Shown here: positions 17,375 through 24,930 of the stretch, in pieces
Layout: each line of letters opens with the position of its first letter
How positions within the stretch are numbered: the first letter of the stretch is position 1
DNA from: Bacteroidota bacterium
GTDB taxonomy: Bacteria > Bacteroidota > Bacteroidia > Sphingobacteriales > Sphingobacteriaceae
Length of the DNA stretch: 64,000 bases
Assembly (NCBI GenBank): GCA_023450085.1
Contig: JAEXHI010000014.1
Span: 1 to 64,000, forward strand
Direction: 5' to 3'
Program-made: the position numbers and the translations under genes
The notes under the pieces: generated by a model
Databases searched by the model: none
Told to the model about the DNA's origin: nothing
Seen by the model: only the letters and a program-made list of their open reading frames with translations

Positions 17375-17376
17375 TG

Positions 17377-17712
17377 ATGAAGGACTGGATACTATTAAAT
17401 CAAATTTCTCAAATCGACGACATTAAGGCGGTTCAAGGGTATAGCTTAATTTTTAAGCATAGCACTCGCTGTTCCATTAGCATGATGGCCAAAAGAACCT
17501 TCGAAAGGTATTGGGATGTTATTCCTGATGGCGTTAGCCTCTATTTTCTTGATTTGATTAGCCATCGAGACATTTCTGCTTATATCGCTAAAACTTTTCA
17601 TGTTCATCATGAATCACCTCAAATCCTACTCATTAAAGATGGCGAATGCATTTTGGATGCTTCACATGGGGATATTTCGGCGGACGAAGTTGCTGAGGTG
17701 GTTAATGCTTGA
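17377..17712 (+). CDS. ytxJ: YtxJ/BrxC-type monothiol bacilliredoxin
   Basis: 111 residues of the DUF2847 family, a thioredoxin fold that removes bacillithiol from protein mixed disulfides. The active-site segment is LIFKHSTRCSISMMAKR, in which a single Cys replaces the CxxC of thioredoxins (monothiol). The rest of the fold (FLDLISHRDISAYIAKTF, HESPQILLIKDGECILDASHGDISADEV) follows the family, including the cis-Pro (ESPQ). ATG at 17377 or the overlapping GTG at 17374 may start it. Together with ypdA at 4.2-5.2 kb it suggests that the organism uses bacillithiol. Confidence 0.87.
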   Translation: MKDWILLNQISQIDDIKAVQGYSLIFKHSTRCSISMMAKRTFERYWDVIPDGVSLYFLDLISHRDISAYIAKTFHVHHESPQILLIKDGECILDASHGDISADEVAEVVNA

Positions 17713-17891
17713 TTCTTTTTAAAACATTAAGAAATTAAGCTTTAACAAAGGTTATATCATTTCTTATTATCCTTCACTGGGATAGCTACATTTCAGAATT
17801 TTAAACCATTAAGGAGTTAAGAAAATTAAGCTTTAGTGAGCTTATTCTTAACTAGAAGTAAATACACTTTAAACTACCAGCTGAACGAAAT

Positions 17892-17932
17892 AAAAAAGTC
17901 CCGTCCTGCATTTGCTGGACGGGACTTTTCTT
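17892..17932. terminator. Bidirectional terminator between ytxJ and mqo
   Basis: Perfect 13-bp stem AAAAGTCCCGTCC (17894-17906) / GGACGGGACTTTT (17917-17929), with A-run before and T-run after; it lies 17 bp from the mqo stop codon. Confidence 0.9.
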
Positions 17933-17948
17933 GTATATGTCATAGTGA

Positions 17949-19466
17949 TTAAGCCACTACTGTTTCATTCAACTTTAGTGCTACAGAAGTACGTTGACGT
18001 GTTTCTTGGCAAAGTTCATCATCTTCAGCAAGTTTTTGACCATAAGTAGGGATCATTTCCCTGATCTTACTTTGCCAATCAGCTGTTTGCATTTGTTTTT
18101 TGAAGCATTTACCTAGCAACTCTAACATGATTGATACCGCTGTAGAAGCACCCGGAGAAGCACCTAGTAGCGCAGCAATTGAACCATCACCCGCACTTAC
18201 CACTTCCGTACCAAACTCCAAGATACCGCCTCCACTTGGCTTTTTCTTGATTACCTGTACACGTTGACCAGCAATTTCCAACTCCCAATCTTTGATGTTG
18301 GCATCTGGCATATATTCTTGTAGTGCTGCAAATCTATCTTCTGGTGATTGACGAACTTGCTCAATCAAATACTTAGTAAGATCGATACTCTTCAAGCCAG
18401 CAGAAATCATTGGACGAATATTGCTGAACTTGATAGAAGCGGCTAAATCAAAGTAAGAACCGTTTTTGAGGAACTTGGTAGAGAAACCTGCATAAGGGCC
18501 AAACAACAAGGCCTGTTTGCCATTAATGATCCTGGTATCTAAGTGAGGCACCGACATTGGTGGCGCACCTACAGCCGCTTTGCCATAAACTTTAGCGTGG
18601 TGACGGGCAATCACCTCTTCATTGGTACATTTCAACCATTGACCACTTACTGGAAAGCCTCCAAAACCTTTGCCCTCTTTGATATTAGATTTCTCTAATA
18701 ACAGTAGAGAACCTCCACCTGCACCAATAAATACAAATTTGGCCAAACGTTTTCTTCTCTTACCGCTATCTAGATTTTTCACCTTCACTTCCCAACTACC
18801 ATCATCTTGTTTGTCAAGATCACGGATTTCATGGTGAAAATGCAAGGCAACTTTATCTTGCTTAGCCAGGTAATTGAACATTTCCCTGGTTAAAGAACCA
18901 AAGTTAACATCAGTACCTAAATCCATTTTAGTAGCCGCAATCGGTTCCTTTTCATCTCTACCCTCCATCACCAACGGAATCCATTCTTTTATTTCCGAAG
19001 GAGTTTCGCTGTACTGCATCTCATTGAACAAGTTGCAAGCTTTAAGATTGTTGTAACGGGTTTTCAGATAATCAACATTCTTTTTACCCCATACAAAACT
19101 AAGGTGAGGAATGTTTCTGATGAATGAACAAGGATCTTTAAGAATACCTTTATCCAACAAATAGGTCCAGAACTGTTTAGAAACTTCGAAAGATTCAGCG
19201 ATAGAAACCGCCTTCTTTACATCAACCGTACCATTAGCCTTTTGCGGAGTATAATTTAGTTCGCAAAATGCCGAGTGGCCAGTTCCCGCATTGTTCCACG
19301 CATCAGAACTTTCGGCGGCTGCAACGTCTAAACGTTCGTAAATTTCTATGCTCAAATCAGGGTTAAGCTCTTTGAGCAGTACGCCAAGCGTTGCACTCAT
19401 GATGCCCGCCCCAATTAAAATAACATCTGCGTCGGTTTCAACAACCGTCTTTTTTTTTCTACTCAT
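17949..19466 (-). CDS. mqo: Malate:quinone oxidoreductase
   Basis: FAD-dependent, membrane-associated enzyme of 505 residues that oxidises malate to oxaloacetate and passes electrons to menaquinone, in place of or beside malate dehydrogenase. The dinucleotide-binding motif VILIGAGIMSATLGVLLKEL is at about residues 15-34. Other family segments: SDAWNNAGTGHSAFCELNYTP, FVFIGAGGGSLLLLEKS, FGGFPVSGQWL, LLFGPYAGFSTKFLK and the C-terminal LGASPGASTAVSIML. Single gene with its own terminator. A minus-strand TATATTTG box lies at 19474-19481, 7 bp before the start. Confidence 0.96.
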   Translation of the reverse strand: MSRKKKTVVETDADVILIGAGIMSATLGVLLKELNPDLSIEIYERLDVAAAESSDAWNNAGTGHSAFCELNYTPQKANGTVDVKKAVSIAESFEVSKQFWTYLLDKGILKDPCSFIRNIPHLSFVWGKKNVDYLKTRYNNLKACNLFNEMQYSETPSEIKEWIPLVMEGRDEKEPIAATKMDLGTDVNFGSLTREMFNYLAKQDKVALHFHHEIRDLDKQDDGSWEVKVKNLDSGKRRKRLAKFVFIGAGGGSLLLLEKSNIKEGKGFGGFPVSGQWLKCTNEEVIARHHAKVYGKAAVGAPPMSVPHLDTRIINGKQALLFGPYAGFSTKFLKNGSYFDLAASIKFSNIRPMISAGLKSIDLTKYLIEQVRQSPEDRFAALQEYMPDANIKDWELEIAGQRVQVIKKKPSGGGILEFGTEVVSAGDGSIAALLGASPGASTAVSIMLELLGKCFKKQMQTADWQSKIREMIPTYGQKLAEDDELCQETRQRTSVALKLNETVVA

Positions 19467-19473
19467 TTTAAAC

Positions 19474-19481
19474 CAAATATA
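19474..19481 (-). promoter_or_regulatory. -7-like box 7 bp before mqo
   Basis: TATATTTG on the minus strand; fits TAnnTTTG but lies so near the start codon that the leader would be at most a few bases. Confidence 0.4.
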
Positions 19482-19511
19482 AATACCTGCAGTAGTCAGC
19501 AGGAGAATATG

Positions 19512-19916
19512 CTAATAACTAAACGTTATTTCTTGCTTAATATCAGGGTGTAAGCTATATGCTACTGGACAGGTTTTAGCTGACCTTTCAATAATTGCTT
19601 TTTCCTTTTCCGTGTAGTTGTTAGCCGGAAAATGAAGTTCAACATGTATTTCACTCACCCTGCGCGGATTTTCAGCCATTACTTTGGTGATTTCCGCTTT
19701 AGTTCCATCAATATTAAAACCATGATTTCTTGCTGCTATTCCCACAATGGTTAGCATACAATTGCCTAAAGAAGTTGCCAGCAAATCGGTTGGCGAAAAA
19801 GCCTCTCCTTTGCCCTGGTTGTCTGTTGGCGCATCGGTAATAATTTCCTTACCCGACTTCAAGTGTATTGAAGTAGTTCTTAGGTCTCCCGTGTAAGTTA
19901 TTTCTGATGTTTTCAT
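19512..19916 (-). CDS. OsmC/Ohr-family peroxiredoxin-like protein
   Basis: 134 residues of the OsmC fold. Two reactive-cysteine motifs are present: LATSLGNCMLTIVGI (Cys about 53) and SAKTCPVAYSLHPDI (Cys about 115), the pair used by OsmC/Ohr proteins to reduce organic hydroperoxides. It belongs to the general OsmC branch rather than Ohr by its N-terminus, so substrate is uncertain. A minus-strand -7 box TAAATTTG (19931-19938) is 14 bp before the start. Confidence 0.88.
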   Translation of the reverse strand: MKTSEITYTGDLRTTSIHLKSGKEIITDAPTDNQGKGEAFSPTDLLATSLGNCMLTIVGIAARNHGFNIDGTKAEITKVMAENPRRVSEIHVELHFPANNYTEKEKAIIERSAKTCPVAYSLHPDIKQEITFSY

Positions 19917-19930
19917 AGCTCAAATTTTCG

Positions 19931-19938
19931 CAAATTTA
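19931..19938 (-). promoter_or_regulatory. -7 box of the osmC-like gene
   Basis: TAAATTTG on the minus strand, 14 bp before the ATG. Confidence 0.5.
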
Positions 19939-20087
19939 GTGCTTAAAATCAAAAAATTATGTAATAAAATTGAACTTTTATTCACTATTTTACATTCACT
20001 AGAAAAAGCTCTCCAAAACCTGATTTCCAACACAGCGCTTTTTTTAACATTTCGGTAAAAATCACCACTTTTAAACCCATATTTTTA

Positions 20088-20984
20088 TTAAAATGGCGGA
20101 TTAATAGCCACCGTACTATTCGATTTGTAAATAGAGGGTGAAATGCCCGTATATTTCTTAAAAAATTTCCCAAAGAAAGATTGGTCACTAAAGCGTAGTT
20201 CATCGGCCACTTGCGAAACATTCATCACATGAGAGGAAAGCAACACTTTTGCCTCATTAATCACCATTTCATCAATAATTTCGCCTGCAGTTTTCCCCGT
20301 CACCGTTTTTACCACCTGTGATAAATGCCTAGAAGTTACAAATAGCTGTTTAGCATAATGCTGCACTCGCTTTTCACTTTTAAAATTTTCGCTCAGCAAG
20401 TTGAGGAAATTTGTAGTAAGCTCCTCTTGCCTATTCAGCTTTACGGGAATAAAAACACGATACTTGCTATACACAATCAGAATTTCATAGAGCACCGAAA
20501 TAAAGCTATGGCGTACCACATCTTTAAAATGAGGAGTGGTAGCTGGTAATTTGATTTTCTTTTTTAAGGATTTTAGTGAGAATACCAGATCCTCAAATTC
20601 CTCATCATTCAAAGAAAACTTATGAACCAAATCAGTAGAGAACAGATGTACGATTTCAGCCGCGTTCAAAAATACGCCTTGCTCCTTCAGATACTCCTTT
20701 TTAAAACCCATGCTAATGAATTCAAAGTCATCAGACATTTCATAAAGTTCACATAAGCTTCCAGGAGTAACCAAATACACATCTTTTGCTTTCATGCAGT
20801 TTTTCACAAAATTATTCTGAAAAACAAAAGAACCTTTCTGTACTACGATCACTGCAAATGAATTAGACCTAAAAGGCTCATTAAAGGTCATGAAAGGCTT
20901 AATCTCAGCACTGGTAAGCACATTCATGTTACCGCCATTAATTAGCCCTTCCTCTAAGCATCTCTGCTCTACTTTGTGCATCAT
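20088..20984 (-). CDS. AraC-family transcriptional regulator
   Basis: 298 residues: an N-terminal cupin-like sensor half (RSNSFAVIVVQKGSFVFQNN, residues about 38-120) and a C-terminal AraC double helix-turn-helix (about 195-290) with YAKQLFVTSRHLSQVVKTVTGKTAGEIIDEMVI and VSQVADELRFSDQSFFGKFFKKYTGISPSIYK. The ligand and targets are unknown. It is divergent from the spt lipid cluster, 443 bp away, and could regulate it or the osmC-like gene, but nothing in the sequence proves this. An internal ATG (residue 20) could also be the start. Confidence 0.9.
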   Translation of the reverse strand: MMHKVEQRCLEEGLINGGNMNVLTSAEIKPFMTFNEPFRSNSFAVIVVQKGSFVFQNNFVKNCMKAKDVYLVTPGSLCELYEMSDDFEFISMGFKKEYLKEQGVFLNAAEIVHLFSTDLVHKFSLNDEEFEDLVFSLKSLKKKIKLPATTPHFKDVVRHSFISVLYEILIVYSKYRVFIPVKLNRQEELTTNFLNLLSENFKSEKRVQHYAKQLFVTSRHLSQVVKTVTGKTAGEIIDEMVINEAKVLLSSHVMNVSQVADELRFSDQSFFGKFFKKYTGISPSIYKSNSTVAINPPF

Positions 20985-21259
20985 AGTCTATTGATTTATA
21001 TATAATAACTGCGTAACTACGTTAAGTGTTATACAAACGCTACAAAATTGAACAAAGAATTACATAATTACCAATATTGTTATCAAAATTTCAAACGTAT
21101 TTTTTCGTTAAAATATTGCAAAGCACGGTATCTAACAGTGTAGGACGTGCCTTTAGCGGTATAAATGAATTTGTTTACCAAATGTCAGATTTACAGAAAT
21201 AATACTTTTTGACCAATAAGCAATACTTTTGTACCACTCCCTAGGACTAAAACTTTTAT

Positions 21260-21267
21260 TAAATTTG
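21260..21267 (+). promoter_or_regulatory. Candidate -7 box of the spt transcript
   Basis: TAAATTTG, about 160 bp before the spt start, implying a long untranslated leader, unusual beside the short leaders elsewhere in the window. Confidence 0.4.
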
Positions 21268-21307
21268 CGGGATTTTATTAATTCTCATTTATTAAATCGT
21301 TAAATTT

Positions 21308-21376
21308 ATGTTATTAAGGAGAGTAACATGTTTAACATGAGTTAAGAATAACATCATTCCAAATGTTATTCTTTTT
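21308..21376 (+). promoter_or_regulatory. Attenuator-like leader hairpins before spt
   Basis: A terminator-like hairpin, AAGAATAACAT (21344-21354) paired perfectly with ATGTTATTCTT (21363-21373) and running into T5, lies 52 bp before spt. Upstream are mutually complementary short words: ATGTTA (21308-21313), TAACAT (21324-21329) and the self-complementary CATGTTTAACATG (21327-21339). Several alternative pairings are therefore possible, the arrangement seen in transcription attenuators. It could instead be a simple terminator. Confidence 0.4.
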
Positions 21377-21427
21377 AATCTCAAAGAGAATTATATCAAA
21401 CTACAAATGACCTAATTGCATAAAAAT

Positions 21428-22633
21428 ATGCGTAAAAAATTACAAGATAGAATAGCTTCGTTTCAAGACGCCAAAATCATTAAAGAAAGGGGCTTGTATC
21501 CGTATTTCCGTTCTATTGACTCTGCACAAGATACAGAAGTAATCATTAACGGAAAAGAAGTATTAATGTTTGGTTCCAACTCATATCTTGGATTAACCAA
21601 TCACCCAAAAATTAAAGAGGCTTCTCAAAAAGCAATCGAAAAATATGGCACTGGCTGTGCTGGATCAAGATTTTTGAACGGAACTTTAGACATCCACCTT
21701 GAACTTGAAAGCCGCTTAGCAGCCTACGTGGGTAAAGAAGCAGCGGTATTGTTCAGTACAGGCTTCCAAGTGAACCTTGGCGTAATTTCTTGTTTACTTG
21801 ACAGAAACGACTACCTTATTTTAGATGAGTACGATCACGCTTCCATTATTGATGGTAGCCGTTTATCGTTTTCGCGTTCTATCAAATATGCACACAACGA
21901 TATGAACGATTTGCGTGCAAAACTAAGTCGCTTACCTGAAGATGCTGCCAAACTAATTGTTTCGGATGGTATATTCAGTATGGAAGGCGATTTGGTAAAC
22001 TTACCAGAAATGGTAAAAATTGCCGACGAATTTGGCGCAAACATCATGATGGATGACGCACATAGCTTAGGTGTCATTGGATTTAATGGTGCGGGTACTG
22101 CTTCACACTTTAACCTTACTGACAAGGTTGATTTGATTATGGGTACTTTCAGTAAATCTTTAGCTTCACTAGGTGGCTTTATTGCTGCTGATGAAGACAC
22201 TATCGAATTCATTAAACACAGAGCTCGTTCATTAATGTTCAGTGCAAGTATGCCACCTGCTGCAGTAGCTAGCGTAATTGCTGCCTTGGATATTATTGAG
22301 GCAGAACCAGAAAGGATTGACAAACTTTGGGCTAACACAAACTATGCGAAAAAGCTTTTGCTTGATGCAGGTTTTGAAATTGGCCATCCAGAAAGTCCAA
22401 TCTTACCTATTTACATTAGAGACAACGAAAAAACCTTTTTAATCACCAACATCCTACAAGAGAACGGCATTTTTGTAAACCCTGTGGTTTCTCCAGCTGT
22501 ACCTTCTGATGCATCATTAATTAGGTTCTCTTTAATGGCTACGCACTCTTTTGAACAGATAGAAAAAGCTATCGATAAATTGAAACTAGCCTTTAAAGAA
22601 GCAAGTGTAAACTTAGTTGGGGCATCGTTATAA
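21428..22633 (+). CDS. spt: Serine palmitoyltransferase (alpha-oxoamine synthase)
   Basis: PLP enzyme of 401 residues that condenses L-serine with palmitoyl (or iso-branched) acyl-CoA to 3-ketodihydrosphingosine, the committing step of sphingolipid synthesis. Motifs: GSNSYLGLTNHP, GTGCAGSRFLNGTLDIHLELE, the PLP-stacking His137 in DEYDHASIIDG, MMDDAHSLGVIG (D210, H212) and the Schiff-base lysine K243 in GTFSKSLASLGG. Related enzymes (Kbl, BioF, HemA) share these, but the N-terminal GLYPYFR and the downstream ceramide genes point to Spt. ATG at 21428 is preferred over a TTG at 21416. The next gene starts 1 bp after its stop. Confidence 0.93.
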   Translation: MRKKLQDRIASFQDAKIIKERGLYPYFRSIDSAQDTEVIINGKEVLMFGSNSYLGLTNHPKIKEASQKAIEKYGTGCAGSRFLNGTLDIHLELESRLAAYVGKEAAVLFSTGFQVNLGVISCLLDRNDYLILDEYDHASIIDGSRLSFSRSIKYAHNDMNDLRAKLSRLPEDAAKLIVSDGIFSMEGDLVNLPEMVKIADEFGANIMMDDAHSLGVIGFNGAGTASHFNLTDKVDLIMGTFSKSLASLGGFIAADEDTIEFIKHRARSLMFSASMPPAAVASVIAALDIIEAEPERIDKLWANTNYAKKLLLDAGFEIGHPESPILPIYIRDNEKTFLITNILQENGIFVNPVVSPAVPSDASLIRFSLMATHSFEQIEKAIDKLKLAFKEASVNLVGASL

Positions 22634-22634
22634 A

Positions 22635-23756
22635 ATGGCACAAATCGTAGCAGTAACAGATAAGAAGCTGTTAGCAAAGTTCATCGATTTTCCACATGAA
22701 CTTTATAAGAACGATCCTTTTTATGTACCTGAATTACATATTGCTCAACGTGATATGTTAACCCCAGGCAAACACCCATTTCATGATCACGCTAAAATGC
22801 AATTATTTTTAGCGGTAGAAAATGAAAAGATTGTGGGCAGAGTTGCTGCAATTATCAATGGCAACCACAACACGATTAAAAACGTAAAAGAAGGCTTTTT
22901 TGGTTTTTTTGACACCATCAACGATAAGGCAGTTAGCAAATTATTATTAGATGCCGCCCAAGACTGGTTGAAAGAGAATGGACAAACCTCGATAATGGGG
23001 CCAGTTAATTTCTCTACCAACGATATCTGCGGGCTGTTAATCAAAGGATTTGATGGCCCACCAGTGGCGATGATGCCTTATAACGCTCCTTATTATCTGC
23101 CATTGTTGGAGGATTTCGGTTTTACCAAAAAGGTAGATTTAAGAGCTTACAAATACACTGCTGGGAATTATAGCGACAGGTCGGTAAGCTTATTAGAAGG
23201 TTTGGAAAACAGACTTCAAAGAAGCAATATCATCATCAGAAAAATCAACCTTAAGAAATTTAAGGAAGAGGCTGCTGCGTTGAGAGAAGTGTACAACAGC
23301 GCTTGGGACAAAAACCTTGGCTTTGTACCAATGACCGATAAAGAGTTTGATTATACCGCCAACGATTTGAAGATGGTTTTGGACACTGATTTTTGCTACA
23401 TCGCAGAGCAGGATGGCAAATTGGTGGGCTTTGCACTGGCCATTCCAGACATCAACCAAATTCTTATTAAAATTAAAAAGGGCCGCTTGTTCCCTACTGG
23501 TTTATTAAAACTATTGTTGGGCAAAAAGAAAATCAACGGCATCCGTATTTTATTGTTGGGCGTAGTTGATGGCTACAGAAAATTAGGTATTGAAGCTTGT
23601 TTGTACGGTCGAATCATCAAAGCATTTAAAGCAAGAAACTTCCAATATGCAGAAGCTAGCTGGACCTTGGAAGATAATGATATGGTGAACCGTCCGATTG
23701 AAAACATAGGCGGTAAACTTTACCGAGAATACAGGATACTGGAAAAAGCAATATAA
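22635..23756 (+). CDS. bcerS: GNAT-fold acyltransferase, probable bacterial ceramide synthase
   Basis: 373 residues, one base after the spt stop codon, so translationally linked to it. The fold looks like two GNAT domains: an N-terminal part with KIVGRVAAIINGNHN, GPVNFSTNDICGLLIKGFDGPPVAMMPYN in the middle, and a second acetyltransferase-like part with LVGFALAIPDINQ and LLLGVVDGYRKLGIEACLYGRII. In Caulobacter a GNAT-type protein (bCerS) N-acylates 3-ketosphinganine, and genes for it, Spt and a reductase are grouped; the same order occurs here. Assignment as bCerS is therefore strong by context but not by catalytic residues. Start is ATG at 22635. Confidence 0.78.
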   Translation: MAQIVAVTDKKLLAKFIDFPHELYKNDPFYVPELHIAQRDMLTPGKHPFHDHAKMQLFLAVENEKIVGRVAAIINGNHNTIKNVKEGFFGFFDTINDKAVSKLLLDAAQDWLKENGQTSIMGPVNFSTNDICGLLIKGFDGPPVAMMPYNAPYYLPLLEDFGFTKKVDLRAYKYTAGNYSDRSVSLLEGLENRLQRSNIIIRKINLKKFKEEAAALREVYNSAWDKNLGFVPMTDKEFDYTANDLKMVLDTDFCYIAEQDGKLVGFALAIPDINQILIKIKKGRLFPTGLLKLLLGKKKINGIRILLLGVVDGYRKLGIEACLYGRIIKAFKARNFQYAEASWTLEDNDMVNRPIENIGGKLYREYRILEKAI

Positions 23757-23796
23757 ACAAGCACCAAAGCTCTTAGAGCAGGTGCGATAAAGAGAC

Positions 23797-24789
23797 ATGA
23801 GCAAAAAGGTATTGATTACGGGCGCAAGCGGATTTGTGGGCTATCATTTAATTGTTACGGCAATTGAATCTGGCTTAGAAGTATACGCAGCCGTTCGTCC
23901 CAATAGTAACGTGTCTCACCTTAAAGAGTTAAATGTTAACTACGTTCAATTAAACTTTAGCGCAGTTGATGAGCTCAAAGCTGCGTTAGAAGAAAAACAG
24001 TACGCTTACATTATACATGCTGCTGGAACCACCAAGGCTAAGACCTTACAAGAATACAATAGGGTTAATGCTGAATATAGCAGAAACTTAGCGCTGGCAG
24101 CGTCGTTGGTAAATTATACCGTTGAAAAATTTGTATTTGTGAGCAGCTTAGCAGCTATTGGTCCTATTGCTGATTTTAATACCACCATTGGTGACGATGC
24201 CATTGCCCAACCTGTTACCTTTTACGGTTTAAGCAAAAAATTGGCAGAAGAATATCTCAATGAGATTGACAATTTGCCTTTGGTTACCGTTAGACCAACA
24301 GCCGTTTATGGCCCAAGAGAGAAGGACATTTTCATTCTTTTCAAAACGATTAACAGCGGACTGGAGCCTTACATTGGCAGGTTTAACCAACAATTGAGCT
24401 TCATTTATGTGAAGGATTTAGCAGAGATTATTATCCGCTTGTTGAAATCGGATATTGTGCGCAAAACCTACAACATTACTGATGGTTTAGCCTACGATAG
24501 ATATGCTTTAGCCGAAGGACTGAAAAAAGCACTGCATAAAAAAACTTTGAAAGTGCATATTCCTTTGGGAATCATCAAAGGCTTGGCTGGTTTTATGGAT
24601 ACTGTTTACGCCAAAAGCAGCAAAACACCAACCATAAACAAAGAAAAGATAAAAGAGCTGACCGCCCCGAATTGGGCCTGCAATATCGAAAACTTAAAAA
24701 GAGACCTGCAGTTTGAGCCTCAATATAATTTGGAGAAAGGCTTAGTGGAAACTGTGAAGTGGTACAAAGAAAACCATTGGTTGAAATAA
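23797..24789 (+). CDS. cerR: NAD(P)-dependent epimerase/reductase, probable ceramide reductase
   Basis: 330-residue extended short-chain dehydrogenase: Rossmann motif ITGASGFVGYHL at residues about 7-18, catalytic FYGLSKKLAEEYL (YxxxK) near 146-158 and the VRPTAVYGPREKD segment. In bacterial ceramide synthesis a protein of this family (CerR) reduces the 3-keto group of the N-acylated intermediate. Position directly after spt and the acyltransferase supports this role; without those neighbours it could only be called a sugar-nucleotide epimerase-like protein. Followed by a 141-bp gap with tandem repeats before ino1. Confidence 0.78.
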   Translation: MSKKVLITGASGFVGYHLIVTAIESGLEVYAAVRPNSNVSHLKELNVNYVQLNFSAVDELKAALEEKQYAYIIHAAGTTKAKTLQEYNRVNAEYSRNLALAASLVNYTVEKFVFVSSLAAIGPIADFNTTIGDDAIAQPVTFYGLSKKLAEEYLNEIDNLPLVTVRPTAVYGPREKDIFILFKTINSGLEPYIGRFNQQLSFIYVKDLAEIIIRLLKSDIVRKTYNITDGLAYDRYALAEGLKKALHKKTLKVHIPLGIIKGLAGFMDTVYAKSSKTPTINKEKIKELTAPNWACNIENLKRDLQFEPQYNLEKGLVETVKWYKENHWLK

Positions 24790-24795
24790 GCTTGG

Positions 24796-24866
24796 AGTTG
24801 AAAGTATAAAGTGGAAAGTTTAAGGTTGAAAGTACAAAGCTGAGCGTGAAAGTTTAAAGTACGAGG
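24796..24866. repeat. Degenerate 15-17 bp tandem repeats (GTTGAAAGTATAAAGT type)
   Basis: Successive copies read GTTGAAAGTATAAAGTGG, AAAGTTTAAG, GTTGAAAGTACAAAGCT and GTGAAAGTTTAAAGTACG. They fill most of the gap between cerR and ino1. No hairpin or promoter box is evident in them. Confidence 0.6.
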
Positions 24867-24930
24867 TCTAAAAACTAAGTACTCATTACTAAATACTAAT
24901 AATAGATTAAACACATAATAAATAACAATA

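Larger units (their letters stand above)
20985..21427. other. Long intergenic region and leader of the spt cluster
   Basis: Contains two plus-strand boxes fitting TAnnTTTG (TACTTTTG, 21224-21231; TAAATTTG, 21260-21267) and, between the second one and spt, a structured leader described separately. No gene seen. Confidence 0.5.

Noticed and set aside
21835..22338. 167-codon minus-strand open frame
   Set aside because: Antisense to spt, which is strongly conserved; composition typical of a shadow.
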